Origin: Pelagimonas sp.
GTDB lineage: Bacteria > Pseudomonadota > Alphaproteobacteria > Rhodobacterales > Rhodobacteraceae
DNA length: 64,000 nucleotides
Assembly (NCBI GenBank): GCA_025210345.1
Contig: JAOARX010000023.1
Span: 1 to 64,000, forward strand
Reading direction: 5' to 3'
The notes under the pieces were generated by a model. The model made no database searches and was not told where the DNA came from. It saw only the letters and a program-made list of their open reading frames with translations. Shown here piece by piece: positions 30,164 through 38,962 of the stretch; positions within the stretch are counted from its first letter, which is position 1, and the number at the start of each line of letters is the position of its first letter. The position numbers were made by a program, and so were the translations under genes.

Positions 30164-30360
30164 ACTTTGCCACATTTCCAGCAACTCAAGGCGTGTGATT
30201 TCCTTTCAGTAAGATTTCAAAAAATATGCGACCGTTCTCTTTATGTTCTTTGAGGTGAGGCGCCAAGTGTGGTATGTTTCCAGACATAGCCAAACTGCCG
30301 GTGGCAGTCAGGTTTGACGCCGGGGGCGTTCTGAAATCCACTAAAATTCTGGAATCACGA

Positions 30361-30624
30361 ATGGCACAGTTCACGTTGTCTCGTGCTTGCATCCGTATCG
30401 CCACAGGCTGGCGCTATCACCGTGTTCGCACGCTTATTGAGCATCCTTATCGACTGGAAAGCCAGTTTGACCCTTCGGGTCCAAAAGGCGGAGGGCAGAC
30501 AGAACGTTTTCGACTGGGCGATGTACTCGCCCGTTGCCGCAGCAAACGTGCTTTCGATGAAAACAGCATGACACCAATTTTGATGGCGGCTGACGCCGCC
30601 CAACGCAAGGACAACAAACAATGA
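30361..30624 (+). CDS. Small basic protein, possible winged-helix DNA-binding protein
   Basis: An 87-residue basic protein, the first of the island cassette. Residues 5-25 (TLSRACIRIATGWRYHRVRT) could form a helix-turn-helix. After a Gly-rich turn comes ERFRLGDVLARCRSK, which resembles the Arg-aromatic-x-Leu-x-Asp-Val pattern ending MerR/Nu1-type winged helices. That resemblance is by eye only. ATG 30361 is chosen for size and a GGA nine bases upstream; the frame is open to 30274. Its last four bases overlap the next gene (ATGA). A regulator or DNA-packaging-type protein are both possible. Confidence 0.5.
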   Translation: MAQFTLSRACIRIATGWRYHRVRTLIEHPYRLESQFDPSGPKGGGQTERFRLGDVLARCRSKRAFDENSMTPILMAADAAQRKDNKQ

Positions 30625-31097
30625 CACAGGCAATCCAGAACGCGATCAACGCTGAGAAAGATCGCCAATCGCGTATCGACGCGCAGCTTGCCGTCACGCC
30701 GCCACACCAAATCAAGCGTCTGGAAGAGACGCAAATGAATGCACGCGTTGCACTGGCGCGGAAATTTGGGCACCGGCTGGATGCTCGCGTCAGCGAGCGC
30801 ATCATTGATAGCATGATCCTGATGCCCGAAGTCCTTTGTTCCATCGGTGGGGGGGTGAACGAACTTCCTATTGACGCAACGGGTTGGGATGCATGGGCAG
30901 CGGATGTAGTCTCATCCGAGCCATTGGCCAAGCTGTCAATTGACGCTTCGGACGCGTCTTTGAAAGAAGAATTGCGTCAAAAAGCTTTGAGCGAGTTGCG
31001 TCCAGAACGGCGTCTGCAAATGGCCCGTGCCGGAACGTTGGACGATCACATCGAGGCGCTGGTGCGTGAACAAATTGAGGCCCGGTCTGGTGTCTGA
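30621..31097 (+). CDS. Hypothetical helical protein of the island cassette
   Basis: A 158-residue protein starting in the stop codon of the preceding gene. It is rich in charged residues and predicted helix (MTQAIQNAINAEKDRQSRID, later LKEELRQKALSEL) with a more hydrophobic centre (ERIIDSMILMPEVLCSIGGG). No signal, transmembrane segment or catalytic motif is seen. The overlap arrangement with both neighbours argues that it is expressed as part of the same unit. No family recognised. Confidence 0.55.
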   Translation: MTQAIQNAINAEKDRQSRIDAQLAVTPPHQIKRLEETQMNARVALARKFGHRLDARVSERIIDSMILMPEVLCSIGGGVNELPIDATGWDAWAADVVSSEPLAKLSIDASDASLKEELRQKALSELRPERRLQMARAGTLDDHIEALVREQIEARSGV

Positions 31098-31347
31098 TGG
31101 AAGCTCGCCTCTGTTGAACGAAAAACACGAAACCTACGCCGTTGCTCGTGCGAAGGGGGTTAGCCAAGCCGCCGCTGACGCGGCTGCACAGCGCGTTTCC
31201 AGCATCATCGTTCCGATGCGTGAAAGCGGTTCGACGCTTCAACAGATCGCAGAGGCTTTGAATGCCGCCGGGGTGCCAACGCCGCGCGGGCGCGAATGGA
31301 AGCCAATGAGCGTGAAGAACGCTTTGACCCGGCTGGACGCCGCATGA
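31090..31347 (+). CDS. Small protein resembling the recombinase linker (HTH) domain of serine recombinases
   Basis: About 85 residues. The segment IAEALNAAGVPTPRGREWKP followed by MSVKNALTRL is the hallmark of the PF07508-type domain following the catalytic domain in large serine recombinases. Here it stands alone, without the Ser-containing resolvase domain. It may be a captured domain used as a DNA-binding protein. GTG 31090 (8-base overlap with the previous stop) or TTG 31114 are possible starts. It ends in an ATGA overlap with a 22-codon frame. Confidence 0.55.
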   Translation: MSDGSSPLLNEKHETYAVARAKGVSQAAADAAAQRVSSIIVPMRESGSTLQQIAEALNAAGVPTPRGREWKPMSVKNALTRLDAA

Positions 31348-31412
31348 TCTTCCGCACCATCAATCTGGCGATAATCTTGGCTTGGCTGGTGATCCTTCAA
31401 CCGTTCTGGTGA
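31344..31412 (+). CDS. 22-residue hydrophobic micropeptide coupled to the preceding gene
   Basis: An ATG at 31344 overlaps the preceding stop in ATGA and opens a 22-codon frame ending TGA at 31412. The peptide begins MIFRTINLAI, continues through a hydrophobic stretch with Trp, and ends LQPFW. One transmembrane helix would fit. It is the fourth member of a chain with 4, 8 and 4 base overlaps. It could be a toxin-like or membrane-active peptide, or chance; the sequence alone does not decide. Confidence 0.4.
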   Translation: MIFRTINLAIILAWLVILQPFW

Positions 31413-31987
31413 TGATTCGTGCTAACGCCCGCTTGACCTTTCTCCATCATGTATCACTGGTGCCACCCCACCAGCCCGCACACGACCGCTACGCGGGCTG
31501 GTTCCAGTCTCTCAACCATACCAGCAACCAACCCGCCAAGCCCACTCACTGACCATCTGAGCGGGTTCTTCGGTTTTTGAAATGGGCGGGTGGTGTGGTG
31601 ATATAGGCCCGCGCCTAGCGGGGATATGGTTGGTGGTCTGGTGGTGTTTTGGTGACGCCTGAGCCGCCCCGGTGGCGGTGTGCCCATGGGGCGCGTAGCG
31701 CCTCTCTGAACGCATTTCCTGTCGCAGGTGGTCAAGTGGTCGGGAAAGCGCGGCGTGGCCCTCAAAAAGGCTTGGAGGGACCCAAAGGGTGTGCCGGGCT
31801 AGGGGTGCCCGGCGCGCCCAGTTGCTGCACGGGTGCGCCGGATCAATTTGTGACAGTGTGGCACTGAGGGGACCCTCTGCGCATTCGATGCGATGTTCGC
31901 ACCCCCTTACTGGGCATTCTATTGCTACCAATTTTTCGGCCAGTGTTACGTCCGCCGCTTGGGTCGGCGATCATCCGAGGCGCACAA
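31413..31987. other. Non-coding, structure-rich stretch of the island
   Basis: No credible gene. It contains the hairpins CAGCCCGC/GCGGGCTG (31472-31500), AACCCGC/GCGGGTT followed by a T run (31530-31578, a possible terminator for the cassette) and GCCGGGC/GCCCGGC (31793-31813). The plus strand is CA-rich from about 31455 to 31560 and then G/T-rich from about 31580 to 31680, a sharp strand asymmetry. Confidence 0.5.
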
Positions 31988-32388
31988 TTGGCACAAGAGG
32001 CAAAGTCCTACAAAAAACAGTTTGCCGATGTTCAGAAGCAGATCGATGTCCTGTTGGACAGAATTATCGAAGCAGACAATGCAACGGTGATAAAAGCCTA
32101 CGAGAAAAAGATCGATGCACTCGAAAATGAGAAGATCATTTTGCAGGAAAACCAAGCCAAACCCGCCCCCTCAACACGGGACTTTAGCGCTTCGCTAGAA
32201 CTCTCCCTGAACTTCCTCTCAAAGCCTTGGAAACTATGGGAAAGTGGCAATATCTCACTGCGCAGAACGGTCTTGAAACTGGTGTTTACCGACCATCTTT
32301 CATACTGCCGAGAAACAGGAGCTAGAACACCCCAATTATCAATGCCCTTCAAGGCTTTGGCGGGTGTTTCAGGTGTCTTGGGAAGTAA

Positions 32389-32398
<10 letters not shown>
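31988..32398 (+). pseudogene. C-terminal remnant of a large serine recombinase
   Basis: About 136 codons matching the end of large serine recombinases of alphaproteobacterial elements. A coiled-coil comes first (KKQFADVQKQIDVLLDRIIE, then AYEKKIDALENEKI). It is followed by the family C-terminus: LNFLSKPWKLWESGNISLRR, TVLKLVF, and SMPFKALAGV. The resolvase catalytic domain, recombinase domain and zinc ribbon are absent, and the open frame before LAQEAKSYKK is unrelated, so this is a 5'-truncated copy. The stop codon (32396-32398) lies in the acceptor stem of the opposing tRNA-Val gene. Confidence 0.8.
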
Positions 32399-32464
<66 letters not shown>

Positions 32465-32656
32465 GATAGGGGGCGATTTATCGAAGTGGGAAACGAGTTG
32501 CAAGAGGGGCAAAGTTATTTTTTTGGTTTTTTCACGGCAATGGCTGGTGGGATACCATCCTGACATCTGAGCGGATTGGGATCGCTGAATCAGAGCCCGG
32601 ACAGGTGTGAGAATAGGCGCCGATGTCAGTGCAATGTAGGGTTTACGGAACTTGTG

Positions 32657-34759
32657 TCAGGCTGCTTTATCCTCTGCCATTTTCCCGTCGTCTGAACGCT
32701 CGGGCTCATTTGGTGCAAGGACAAAACGGTTAACGAGGGTTTGCAAATGCTGCCCTTCTTTCAGCAACGACTGGCTTGTTTGGCTTGAGGCCTGGAACAA
32801 GCTGGCATTTTCCTGCGTATCTCTGTCCAGATGGCCCACAGCGATGTTCACTTCGCTTAGGCCACGGGCTTGTTCGCTGGACAGCGAAGAAATCACTTGA
32901 ATTTGTTCTGTCACACCCTCGACCGCCAGCAGGATTTCATCCAATGCGGTCCCGGTTTCACCAACCAAAGATACGCCATGCTGCACACGTTCACCCGATG
33001 TTGCGATCAGCTTGTTGATCTGCTGCGCGGCTTCAGCAGTGCGTTGGGCGAGTGCGCGCACTTCGGCGGCAACCACCGCAAAGCCACTGCCGGCGCTGCC
33101 TGCACGCGCAGCTTCCACCCCGGCGTTGAGCGCCAAAAGGTTGGTTTGAAAGGCGATGTCGTCAATCATCGTCGTAATACGGGCGATTTCTTCTGATGAA
33201 CTGTCAATTTCTGACATGGCACGGACGGTATTGGCGATGATTTCGGTTCCGGTGCGGGCCTTTTCGATCGCACCCTGGCCACTTTCATCGGCTTTGAGCG
33301 CGCCCTCACTGCTGCCATTGGCGGCCGAGGAAATCTGATGCAGTGCAGCGGCGGTTTGTTCCAGTGTCGCCGCCGAGGTTACGGTGCGCTGGGACAGGTT
33401 GTCAGCTGATTTTTCGACCTCATGCGCGTTGGAGATGATCGATTCCGACGCATGGGAAATCGCGCTGATCACATCGGACAACTGTTCCGTTGCTGAATTG
33501 AAATCCGTGATCAATTGGGTATAGCTGATGGGGAATTCTCCGGTGAGACGGGTGTTCAGATTGCCATTGGCGATATCGCGTAGCCCTTCGGCCAGGCTGG
33601 TGACCACGAACTCCTGTTCTGCTTGCGCCTGCTCTTGTTGTTGTCGCAAGGTATCGCTTTCGACCAGGCCATTGCGGAACACCTCCATCTGGGTGGCCAT
33701 CTCGCCGATTTCGGCATGCTCTGCGTTGAAATCGTCGAAATCCACCTCAAGATCCCCCTGCGCAAGCCTCTTCATCCGGGCAATCAGTGTTTCAAGTTTT
33801 GAGGTCAGGCGCGCCCCAAGCCAGAACGCAAGCAAGGATGAAATCAGCATGGCGGCCGCGGTGGCGATCATCGCGCGCAGGTTGATGCTTTGCGAGATCG
33901 CGGCATAGCTCGCTTGCGGAACGATCACATGGGCCAATGCCACCGGGGTGCCAGAGAAATCACGGATGGTGAAGTGGTTGGTTTCATATTGCTCTCCCTC
34001 TGCCGTGGTGAAGTGCCCATACCGGGGGGTGTCGACAGCGGCCAGGGCCTCATCATAGTTGAGCAGGGGGGGGCCGTCGTAATTTGCCGTGATGCGAACC
34101 AGGTTGCGGGTGTCTTGTGTGTCTTCGAAAGTTGCGATGCTTGTGCCGGACTGATCCGGTAGGAAATAAATCTCGATCCAGCCTTCGGTTTCGGCCATGA
34201 CGTTCTCGAGGAACGCATTGTCAAACCTCAGTCCGAACTCAATCGTGCCCACATGTTTGCCCGAATTCGTAACAGGGCTGATGCCGCGAATACCCAGGCC
34301 TGTGCGCCCGCGTTCCAATCCGGCCATAGGTTGCTGTTTTTGATTTGCTTCCACCACAAACTGTCGGAAACTGGAGAGGTCATCACCAAATTTTTCGGGC
34401 TTGTGCACTCTTAGGATGGATATCGCTTCGGGTGTATGAAACTGCATTTGCGCAACGCCGGTTGCTGTCGATACCTCTTCAAAATTCTTGGCAAACAGCC
34501 GTGTCAGCCCCTTGGTGTCGCTTTTGGAAACCGCGCGTTGAACCCGTGGCATCGCCGCCACGATCTGCGCCATCGACAAAGCCGTGTTCACCCGCATCTC
34601 AAGCGCAGAGTGAACCCGCGCTTCGATTTGTTGCAATTCGCGGTGGCTGCCCTCGTTGACAAGGGTCTGTGACCCCAGCAGCAGGGGGGTGGCGACCAAG
34701 GCGGCCGAAATTGCGGCGCAAATCACAATCGCAGCGATAATACGGATACGTAGCGACAT
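32657..34759 (-). CDS. Methyl-accepting chemotaxis protein with periplasmic cache-type sensor
   Basis: A 700-residue chemoreceptor. TM1 is residues 6-30; the periplasmic part (about 31-295) has dCache_3-like features (MQFHTPEAISILRVHKPEKF and GLGIRGISPVTNSGKHVG). TM2 lies near 297-318, HAMP near 320-372 (LIARMKRLAQGDLEVDFDDF). The C-terminal signalling domain contains the hairpin tip region EIARITTMIDDIAFQTNLLA and ALNAGVEAARAG near 545. The tail (KMAEDKAA) lacks a CheR-tethering pentapeptide. The ligand is unknown. No chemotaxis genes adjoin it. Confidence 0.92.
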   Translation of the reverse strand: MSLRIRIIAAIVICAAISAALVATPLLLGSQTLVNEGSHRELQQIEARVHSALEMRVNTALSMAQIVAAMPRVQRAVSKSDTKGLTRLFAKNFEEVSTATGVAQMQFHTPEAISILRVHKPEKFGDDLSSFRQFVVEANQKQQPMAGLERGRTGLGIRGISPVTNSGKHVGTIEFGLRFDNAFLENVMAETEGWIEIYFLPDQSGTSIATFEDTQDTRNLVRITANYDGPPLLNYDEALAAVDTPRYGHFTTAEGEQYETNHFTIRDFSGTPVALAHVIVPQASYAAISQSINLRAMIATAAAMLISSLLAFWLGARLTSKLETLIARMKRLAQGDLEVDFDDFNAEHAEIGEMATQMEVFRNGLVESDTLRQQQEQAQAEQEFVVTSLAEGLRDIANGNLNTRLTGEFPISYTQLITDFNSATEQLSDVISAISHASESIISNAHEVEKSADNLSQRTVTSAATLEQTAAALHQISSAANGSSEGALKADESGQGAIEKARTGTEIIANTVRAMSEIDSSSEEIARITTMIDDIAFQTNLLALNAGVEAARAGSAGSGFAVVAAEVRALAQRTAEAAQQINKLIATSGERVQHGVSLVGETGTALDEILLAVEGVTEQIQVISSLSSEQARGLSEVNIAVGHLDRDTQENASLFQASSQTSQSLLKEGQHLQTLVNRFVLAPNEPERSDDGKMAEDKAA

Positions 34760-34867
34760 TGATGTCTCCCAACGGATTTCGTGAGAGATTCAGCCTTGTA
34801 CATTGCTGTGAGGTTAACAGGCCGCGAATGGCGTCTGGAGAATGCCGAAAACTGTAGCGACCCAGTG

Positions 34868-36049
34868 TTAACCCAATAGGCGCATGCCCCGGTCAATCCC
34901 GTCCAGGGTCATGGGAACCATCCGGTTGTCAAAGATGTCCCGGATCATGTGAATGCTTTGGGTGTACTGCCAGTGGCGTTCAGGCACGGGATTGATCCAC
35001 AGATGATCCGCCCATTGCGCCCTTGCGCGTTCCAGCCAAACCTGTCCGGATTCGGCGTTCCAATGCTCATTCGCACCGCCGGGATAGGCGATTTCATAGG
35101 GCGACATGCTGGCGTCACCAACAAAGATACATTTGTAGTCCGCACCATAGGTGTTCAGCACCTCCCAAGTCGGGGTCTGCTGATCCCAGCGGCGGCGATT
35201 GTCGCGCCAGACACCTTCGTACAGGCAATTGTGAAAATAATAATGTTCGAGGTGCTTGAATTCGGATCGGGCGGCGGAAAACAGTTCTTCGACGATCTTG
35301 ATATAGGGATCCATCGAGCCACCAATATCAAAGAACAGCAGAACTTTGACCGCGTTGCGCCGTTCCGGGCGGGTTTTCACGTCAAGATAGCCATGTTCGG
35401 CAGTCGCGCGGATGGTTCCGTCCAGATCCAGCTCTTCGTCCGCGCCATCGCGCGCCCAGCGACGCAGCCGTTTCAGGGCAACCTTGATGTTGCGCGTGCC
35501 CAGTTCGACGCTGTCGTCCAGATTGCGGAATTCGCGTTTGTCCCAGACTTTGACCGCGCGCTGGTGGCGGCTTTCTTTCTGGCCGATCCGTACGCCTTCG
35601 GGGTTATAGCCATAGGCGCCAAAGGGCGATGTGCCCGCGGTGCCGATCCACTTGTTGCCGCCCTGGTGACGACCCTGTTGGTCTTTCAGCCGTTCCTTAA
35701 GCGTTTCCATCAGCTTATCGAAACCACCCAGGGCTTCGATCTGGTCCATTTCTTCCTGGCTTAGGTGTTTTTCGGCCATCTTCTTCAGCCAGTCTTCGGG
35801 CAAATCGACCGCGTCCAGCACCTGTTCGGCGGTGATGGTTTCAAGCCCTTTGAAGCTTTGCGAAAAGGCCTGATCATAGCGATCCAGGTGCCGCTCATCC
35901 TTGACCATGGCCGCGCGGCCCAAAAAGTAAAACGCCTCGATGTCATAGGTGGCCAGACCGGCGGTCAGACCCTCAAGAAAGGCCAGATATTCGCGCAGGC
36001 TGACCGGGACACCGGCTTTGCGGAGGTTTTCGAAGAATGGAACGAACAT
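34868..36049 (-). CDS. VWA domain-containing protein, CoxE-like
   Basis: A 393-residue protein of the CoxE/VWA family. The N-terminal region (FFENLRKAGVPVSLREYLAF) and central segment (RHQRAVKVWDKREFRNLDDS) are family features. The VWA metal site is probably in VLLFFDIGGSMDPYIKIVEE near residue 230, a slightly altered DxSxS (D-I-G-G-S). Such proteins act with MoxR AAA+ ATPases in cofactor insertion or complex maturation. The partner MoxR gene is at 39722-40567 on the same strand, separated by four genes. Confidence 0.85.
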   Translation of the reverse strand: MFVPFFENLRKAGVPVSLREYLAFLEGLTAGLATYDIEAFYFLGRAAMVKDERHLDRYDQAFSQSFKGLETITAEQVLDAVDLPEDWLKKMAEKHLSQEEMDQIEALGGFDKLMETLKERLKDQQGRHQGGNKWIGTAGTSPFGAYGYNPEGVRIGQKESRHQRAVKVWDKREFRNLDDSVELGTRNIKVALKRLRRWARDGADEELDLDGTIRATAEHGYLDVKTRPERRNAVKVLLFFDIGGSMDPYIKIVEELFSAARSEFKHLEHYYFHNCLYEGVWRDNRRRWDQQTPTWEVLNTYGADYKCIFVGDASMSPYEIAYPGGANEHWNAESGQVWLERARAQWADHLWINPVPERHWQYTQSIHMIRDIFDNRMVPMTLDGIDRGMRLLG

Positions 36050-36094
36050 GCCCCCTGTCTAGGACAAGGGGCAGGGCAGGGCAACGGGGCGCAA

Positions 36095-37294
36095 TCAGCC
36101 AATCACCTGCCGTTGCGACATTTTCTGATCAAGCTGCCAGATACCCCAGGCCAGCGGGATGGCGGCCAGCCCCCCCAGCACATAGGCAAGCGGCTGGTCA
36201 TAAAAGCTTTCGAAAACCTGCGTATAGGCGTGGATCCCTGCAAAGGTGAGCGACGTGTTAAAGACCGCGCGATGGTTGCGCATGGCGGACCAGGCGATCA
36301 ACGCCATCAAGATGACGGCCCAGCCGATGGTATAGGCGCTGTCAGACAGGAACAGCGCGGTTTCGCGATAGGTGTCGCGGGCGGCATTCCAGGTGTCATA
36401 ATCCATATCTGAGCGCCACCGTGACGCCCCTGGCCCCCAGATGGTTTCCCCCACCCAATCGCCCCATAGGCTGCCGACCAGGGCGCAAAGATTGGCGACG
36501 ATCAAACCCAGCGTGCCCAGCGTACGGCTGTGGCGCGCGTGGCGTTCCGTAAGACGGGGCGAAAGCCAGATCATAAGCGCCACAAGACCGCTCAGTTGCA
36601 AAATCGAAAGCGTCGATTCAGGCGAGTAGAACACATAAGCCGCGTGAAAATAGAACGTTCCAGTGTCCAGCGCCTGCGCAAAGGGGATGATCGCAAGCGC
36701 TGTGATCAGCCGCACGTCAATGCGCCATCCCGCCAGGGCAAGGGCCGCGCTTGCATAGAGATAGAAAAGCGGCGGAACCCAGCCGCCCAGCTCGGCCAGA
36801 TAGATCATGTGACCCAGCCCCGTCAGATGGGCCGCCAGACCCATCAGCAAAACGCTGCCCTGGACAAAGGGCCCGGTGACGCCCCCCGTTTGCAAGGCGC
36901 GATCGGATATCCACGCCACCAGCGCCCCGGCAGGGATCATGATCGGCCCGGCGATATCTGGGTACGTGCTGACCAGTTCAAGACTGGCACCACCGATCAA
37001 CATGCCCGCACCAATCAGCAAAGCCGCTGAACCGAACATGGCATATGTGTCCGACGCACGGGCGCTGATCCCATATCCCAATGCCAACAGCGCCGCCCCG
37101 ACCACGGCCACGGGCACGGGCGACGCCAGCCAGAAGATCAGGCCACCGGTGGCGCACAAAATGCCAAAGGTCAAAATTGCATTGATCGCAAGCGACACCA
37201 TCAGGGCGCGGGAACGTTCATGCATCAGATCCGAAAGATCCTGGGAAATGCGCTCTTCTCGCAAGAGCTGCTGCGTGTCGACTAATATGGCCAT
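36095..37294 (-). CDS. Polytopic membrane protein (DUF2157-like)
   Basis: A 399-residue protein with a soluble N-terminal segment of about 40 residues (QQLLREERISQDLSDLMHER) followed by around ten hydrophobic helices. The overall layout resembles DUF2157/DUF4401-type membrane proteins; that is a weak family guess. ATG 37294 (MAILVDTQQLL) is chosen because AGAGGA lies four bases upstream; an in-frame ATG at 37324 has no such site. It is upstream of the VWA gene with a 45-base gap. No function assigned. Confidence 0.7.
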   Translation of the reverse strand: MAILVDTQQLLREERISQDLSDLMHERSRALMVSLAINAILTFGILCATGGLIFWLASPVPVAVVGAALLALGYGISARASDTYAMFGSAALLIGAGMLIGGASLELVSTYPDIAGPIMIPAGALVAWISDRALQTGGVTGPFVQGSVLLMGLAAHLTGLGHMIYLAELGGWVPPLFYLYASAALALAGWRIDVRLITALAIIPFAQALDTGTFYFHAAYVFYSPESTLSILQLSGLVALMIWLSPRLTERHARHSRTLGTLGLIVANLCALVGSLWGDWVGETIWGPGASRWRSDMDYDTWNAARDTYRETALFLSDSAYTIGWAVILMALIAWSAMRNHRAVFNTSLTFAGIHAYTQVFESFYDQPLAYVLGGLAAIPLAWGIWQLDQKMSQRQVIG

Positions 37295-37391
37295 GCTGTC
37301 CTCTGAACGATGTTCATAAAACAAAGCTAGGCCGATTAAAGGGTGAGTTCAACTCAAACATGAACGGTGTTCAGGTTTTCCATACCCCTGA

Positions 37392-37422
37392 AAACAAAAA
37401 AAGCTGCTCTCAGAGCAGCTTT
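37392..37422 (-). terminator. Intrinsic terminator overlapping the stop of the small membrane protein gene
   Basis: On the minus strand AAAAGCTGCTCTGAGAGCAGCTTTTTTT: an AAGCTGCTCT/AGAGCAGCTT hairpin followed by seven Ts. The stem includes the final codons and TGA of the gene ending at 37410. It would separate the DUF2927 group from the downstream membrane and VWA genes. Confidence 0.85.
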
Positions 37423-37574
37423 TCCAGAATGATCGTTGCGATCAGCCCCACAAGGGCAAAGGCAAGCGCATAGGTGAACCCATATTGCAGAATGTCCAAT
37501 CCGTTGCCCTTGCGACGGCGTGCGGTCAGCGCACCGATGATGGCCCCAAGGATGGCTCCTGCAATTACGATCAT
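37410..37574 (-). CDS. Small two-helix membrane protein
   Basis: A 54-residue protein (MIVIAGAILGAIIGALTARR, a basic KGNG turn, then a second hydrophobic helix ending ATIILEKLL). The glycine-zipper first helix and the basic loop suggest a hairpin in the membrane. The start overlaps the DUF2927 stop by four bases, so it is probably co-translated. A longer reading from 37643 runs through that gene and is rejected. Such proteins are sometimes mislabelled apolipoprotein acyltransferase; nothing here supports that. Confidence 0.65.
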   Translation of the reverse strand: MIVIAGAILGAIIGALTARRRKGNGLDILQYGFTYALAFALVGLIATIILEKLL

Positions 37575-38962
37575 AGCGCGCCTCTTCTGCGTCTGGCTGG
37601 GTTGAGCGAGCCGATTTCGCGCAGTTTCGCACGCACGGCCCAATCCGAGCCGAACCCGTAGCGCGCCCAGCCCAGACTGTCCACCCGAACCTGACGACCC
37701 TCAGAGACACGCCCGGCCAACTCCAGCGCTTCGGCGCGCAGCATCATCAGCGTCGACAGCAGGGCGGCGTTTTCGTGGCGCGCGGCGGTGTCCAGATGGG
37801 GTGTCAGCAGATAGATCGCATCATCGGCCTGTCCGGCGGCGATGGCATAGGCGGCCAGCTGCGATGCCACATAGGCGCGGTGCAAAGAGGTCTCACGTCC
37901 GCTGCCAAAATACCGTTGTGCCATGACAAAGTGATCTTGCGCGGCAGAAGGGTCTGACGCCTGAAGCAGCCGTCCCATGGCATAATGCGAAAACGCAAGA
38001 CGGTGATCCTGCCAGCCCATGGCGTTGGCCACCTTCAGCGCCTGTGACGCCGAAGACCGACGCTGGGCCGGGTTGGCGCCGGGGCCAAGCGCGGTTTGCA
38101 CTGCGTCAATCCACACCCGCGGGGTTCTGGCCAGACGGCGCGGGGCAACACCGGCACCGCGCGGGTTGATCCGGGCCAGAATGCCGGGTAGGCGGTCGGC
38201 AACCTGGTTGCGTGTCATGCCATTGCGCAGGCTGGGATCGTAATAGGCGCGCAGAATGGTCATGTCATAGCCGGTCAGAACCGTATGCACGTTGTCATCG
38301 TTGAACACACTATCGGGCAGACGGTACAGATCGTTCAGCGGCCCCAGCGCCTGTGCGAGCTCTTCGTGCAGGCAATCGCGCACCTCTTGCGGGCTTGCGT
38401 CATTGGGCAGGAAGATCGCCAGACGTTCGCGCGACCGCAGTTGCGACCAGCTGACCTGACGGGTGCGGCGGGCGGCTTTGTAGTCGCTCAGCGATGTGAC
38501 GTTTGGCACCACGAAACAGGCCGCCATGGGCAGGGCACTGCGGATTTCGGCGCGGCTGACCGCCTGAACGGTGATATTTGCATTGGGCGCACCGGTCAGC
38601 GCGATGTTGATCCCGGCTTCGGTGCGCAGGCGATGCAGCAACCGCTTGAGATCGGGCCCAAGCGACGACGATGGCGCACCGGTGACGCGCACGGAAATCG
38701 GTCCTTCGAAACGAGTCAGAACCGGCAGGCTGCGCCCGGATTCCAGGTTGAACGCAAGGTCCAGGAAATCCCGGGCCATGTCCGAGTTCGAGGCCACCGG
38801 GCGGCTGGGACGCGGTGCGGCAAAGGATTTCATCGGTGGGAGCGAACTGGCGTCCGACACGGCCGAGGCCGCGCGCGTTGGCGTATCCGACGGGGAAACC
38901 GGCATACAGGCCCCAAGGAATAGGTAGAACGGCAACAGGTACTTACGAGCTTTGCGCATCAC
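37571..38962 (-). CDS. DUF2927-type lipoprotein
   Basis: A 463-residue exported protein with a lipobox near residue 19 (LFLGAC). The central region (RDFLDLAFNLESGRSLPVLTRFEGPISV in sense, quoted in part) and a later CLHEELAQALGPLNDLYRLP with conserved His-Glu-Glu match DUF2927. The HEE motif suggests a metalloprotease-like site, although this is not established. The C-terminal 200 residues are helical repeats, possibly TPR-like (ASQALKVANAMGWQDHRLAF). It overlaps both the GNAT gene upstream and the small membrane gene downstream. Confidence 0.75.
   Translation of the reverse strand: MMRKARKYLLPFYLFLGACMPVSPSDTPTRAASAVSDASSLPPMKSFAAPRPSRPVASNSDMARDFLDLAFNLESGRSLPVLTRFEGPISVRVTGAPSSSLGPDLKRLLHRLRTEAGINIALTGAPNANITVQAVSRAEIRSALPMAACFVVPNVTSLSDYKAARRTRQVSWSQLRSRERLAIFLPNDASPQEVRDCLHEELAQALGPLNDLYRLPDSVFNDDNVHTVLTGYDMTILRAYYDPSLRNGMTRNQVADRLPGILARINPRGAGVAPRRLARTPRVWIDAVQTALGPGANPAQRRSSASQALKVANAMGWQDHRLAFSHYAMGRLLQASDPSAAQDHFVMAQRYFGSGRETSLHRAYVASQLAAYAIAAGQADDAIYLLTPHLDTAARHENAALLSTLMMLRAEALELAGRVSEGRQVRVDSLGWARYGFGSDWAVRAKLREIGSLNPARRRRGAL

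Larger units (their letters stand above)
30074..32388. mobile_element. Decayed integrative element between two inward-facing tRNA-Val genes
   Basis: The stretch is bounded by the 3' ends of tRNA-Val(CAC) on the plus strand and tRNA-Val(TAC) on the minus strand. It contains four overlapping small genes with no core-genome counterparts that I recognise, a repeat-rich non-coding section, and the C-terminal remnant of a large serine recombinase next to the second tRNA. tRNA 3' ends are classic integration targets. No intact integrase and no perfect direct repeats were found, so a remnant is more likely than an active element. Confidence 0.65.

Noticed and set aside
30186-30404. Minus-strand frame next to tRNA-Val(CAC), considered as an integrase end
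   Set aside because: No tyrosine or serine recombinase motif is present and it overlaps the plus-strand cassette start.
31455-31700. Repeats considered as a CRISPR array
   Set aside because: Repeat units are not regular in length or spacing and no cas genes are present.
34760-34867. TTAAC motifs near the chemoreceptor considered as CtrA sites
   Set aside because: Spacing does not match TTAA-N7-TTAA.
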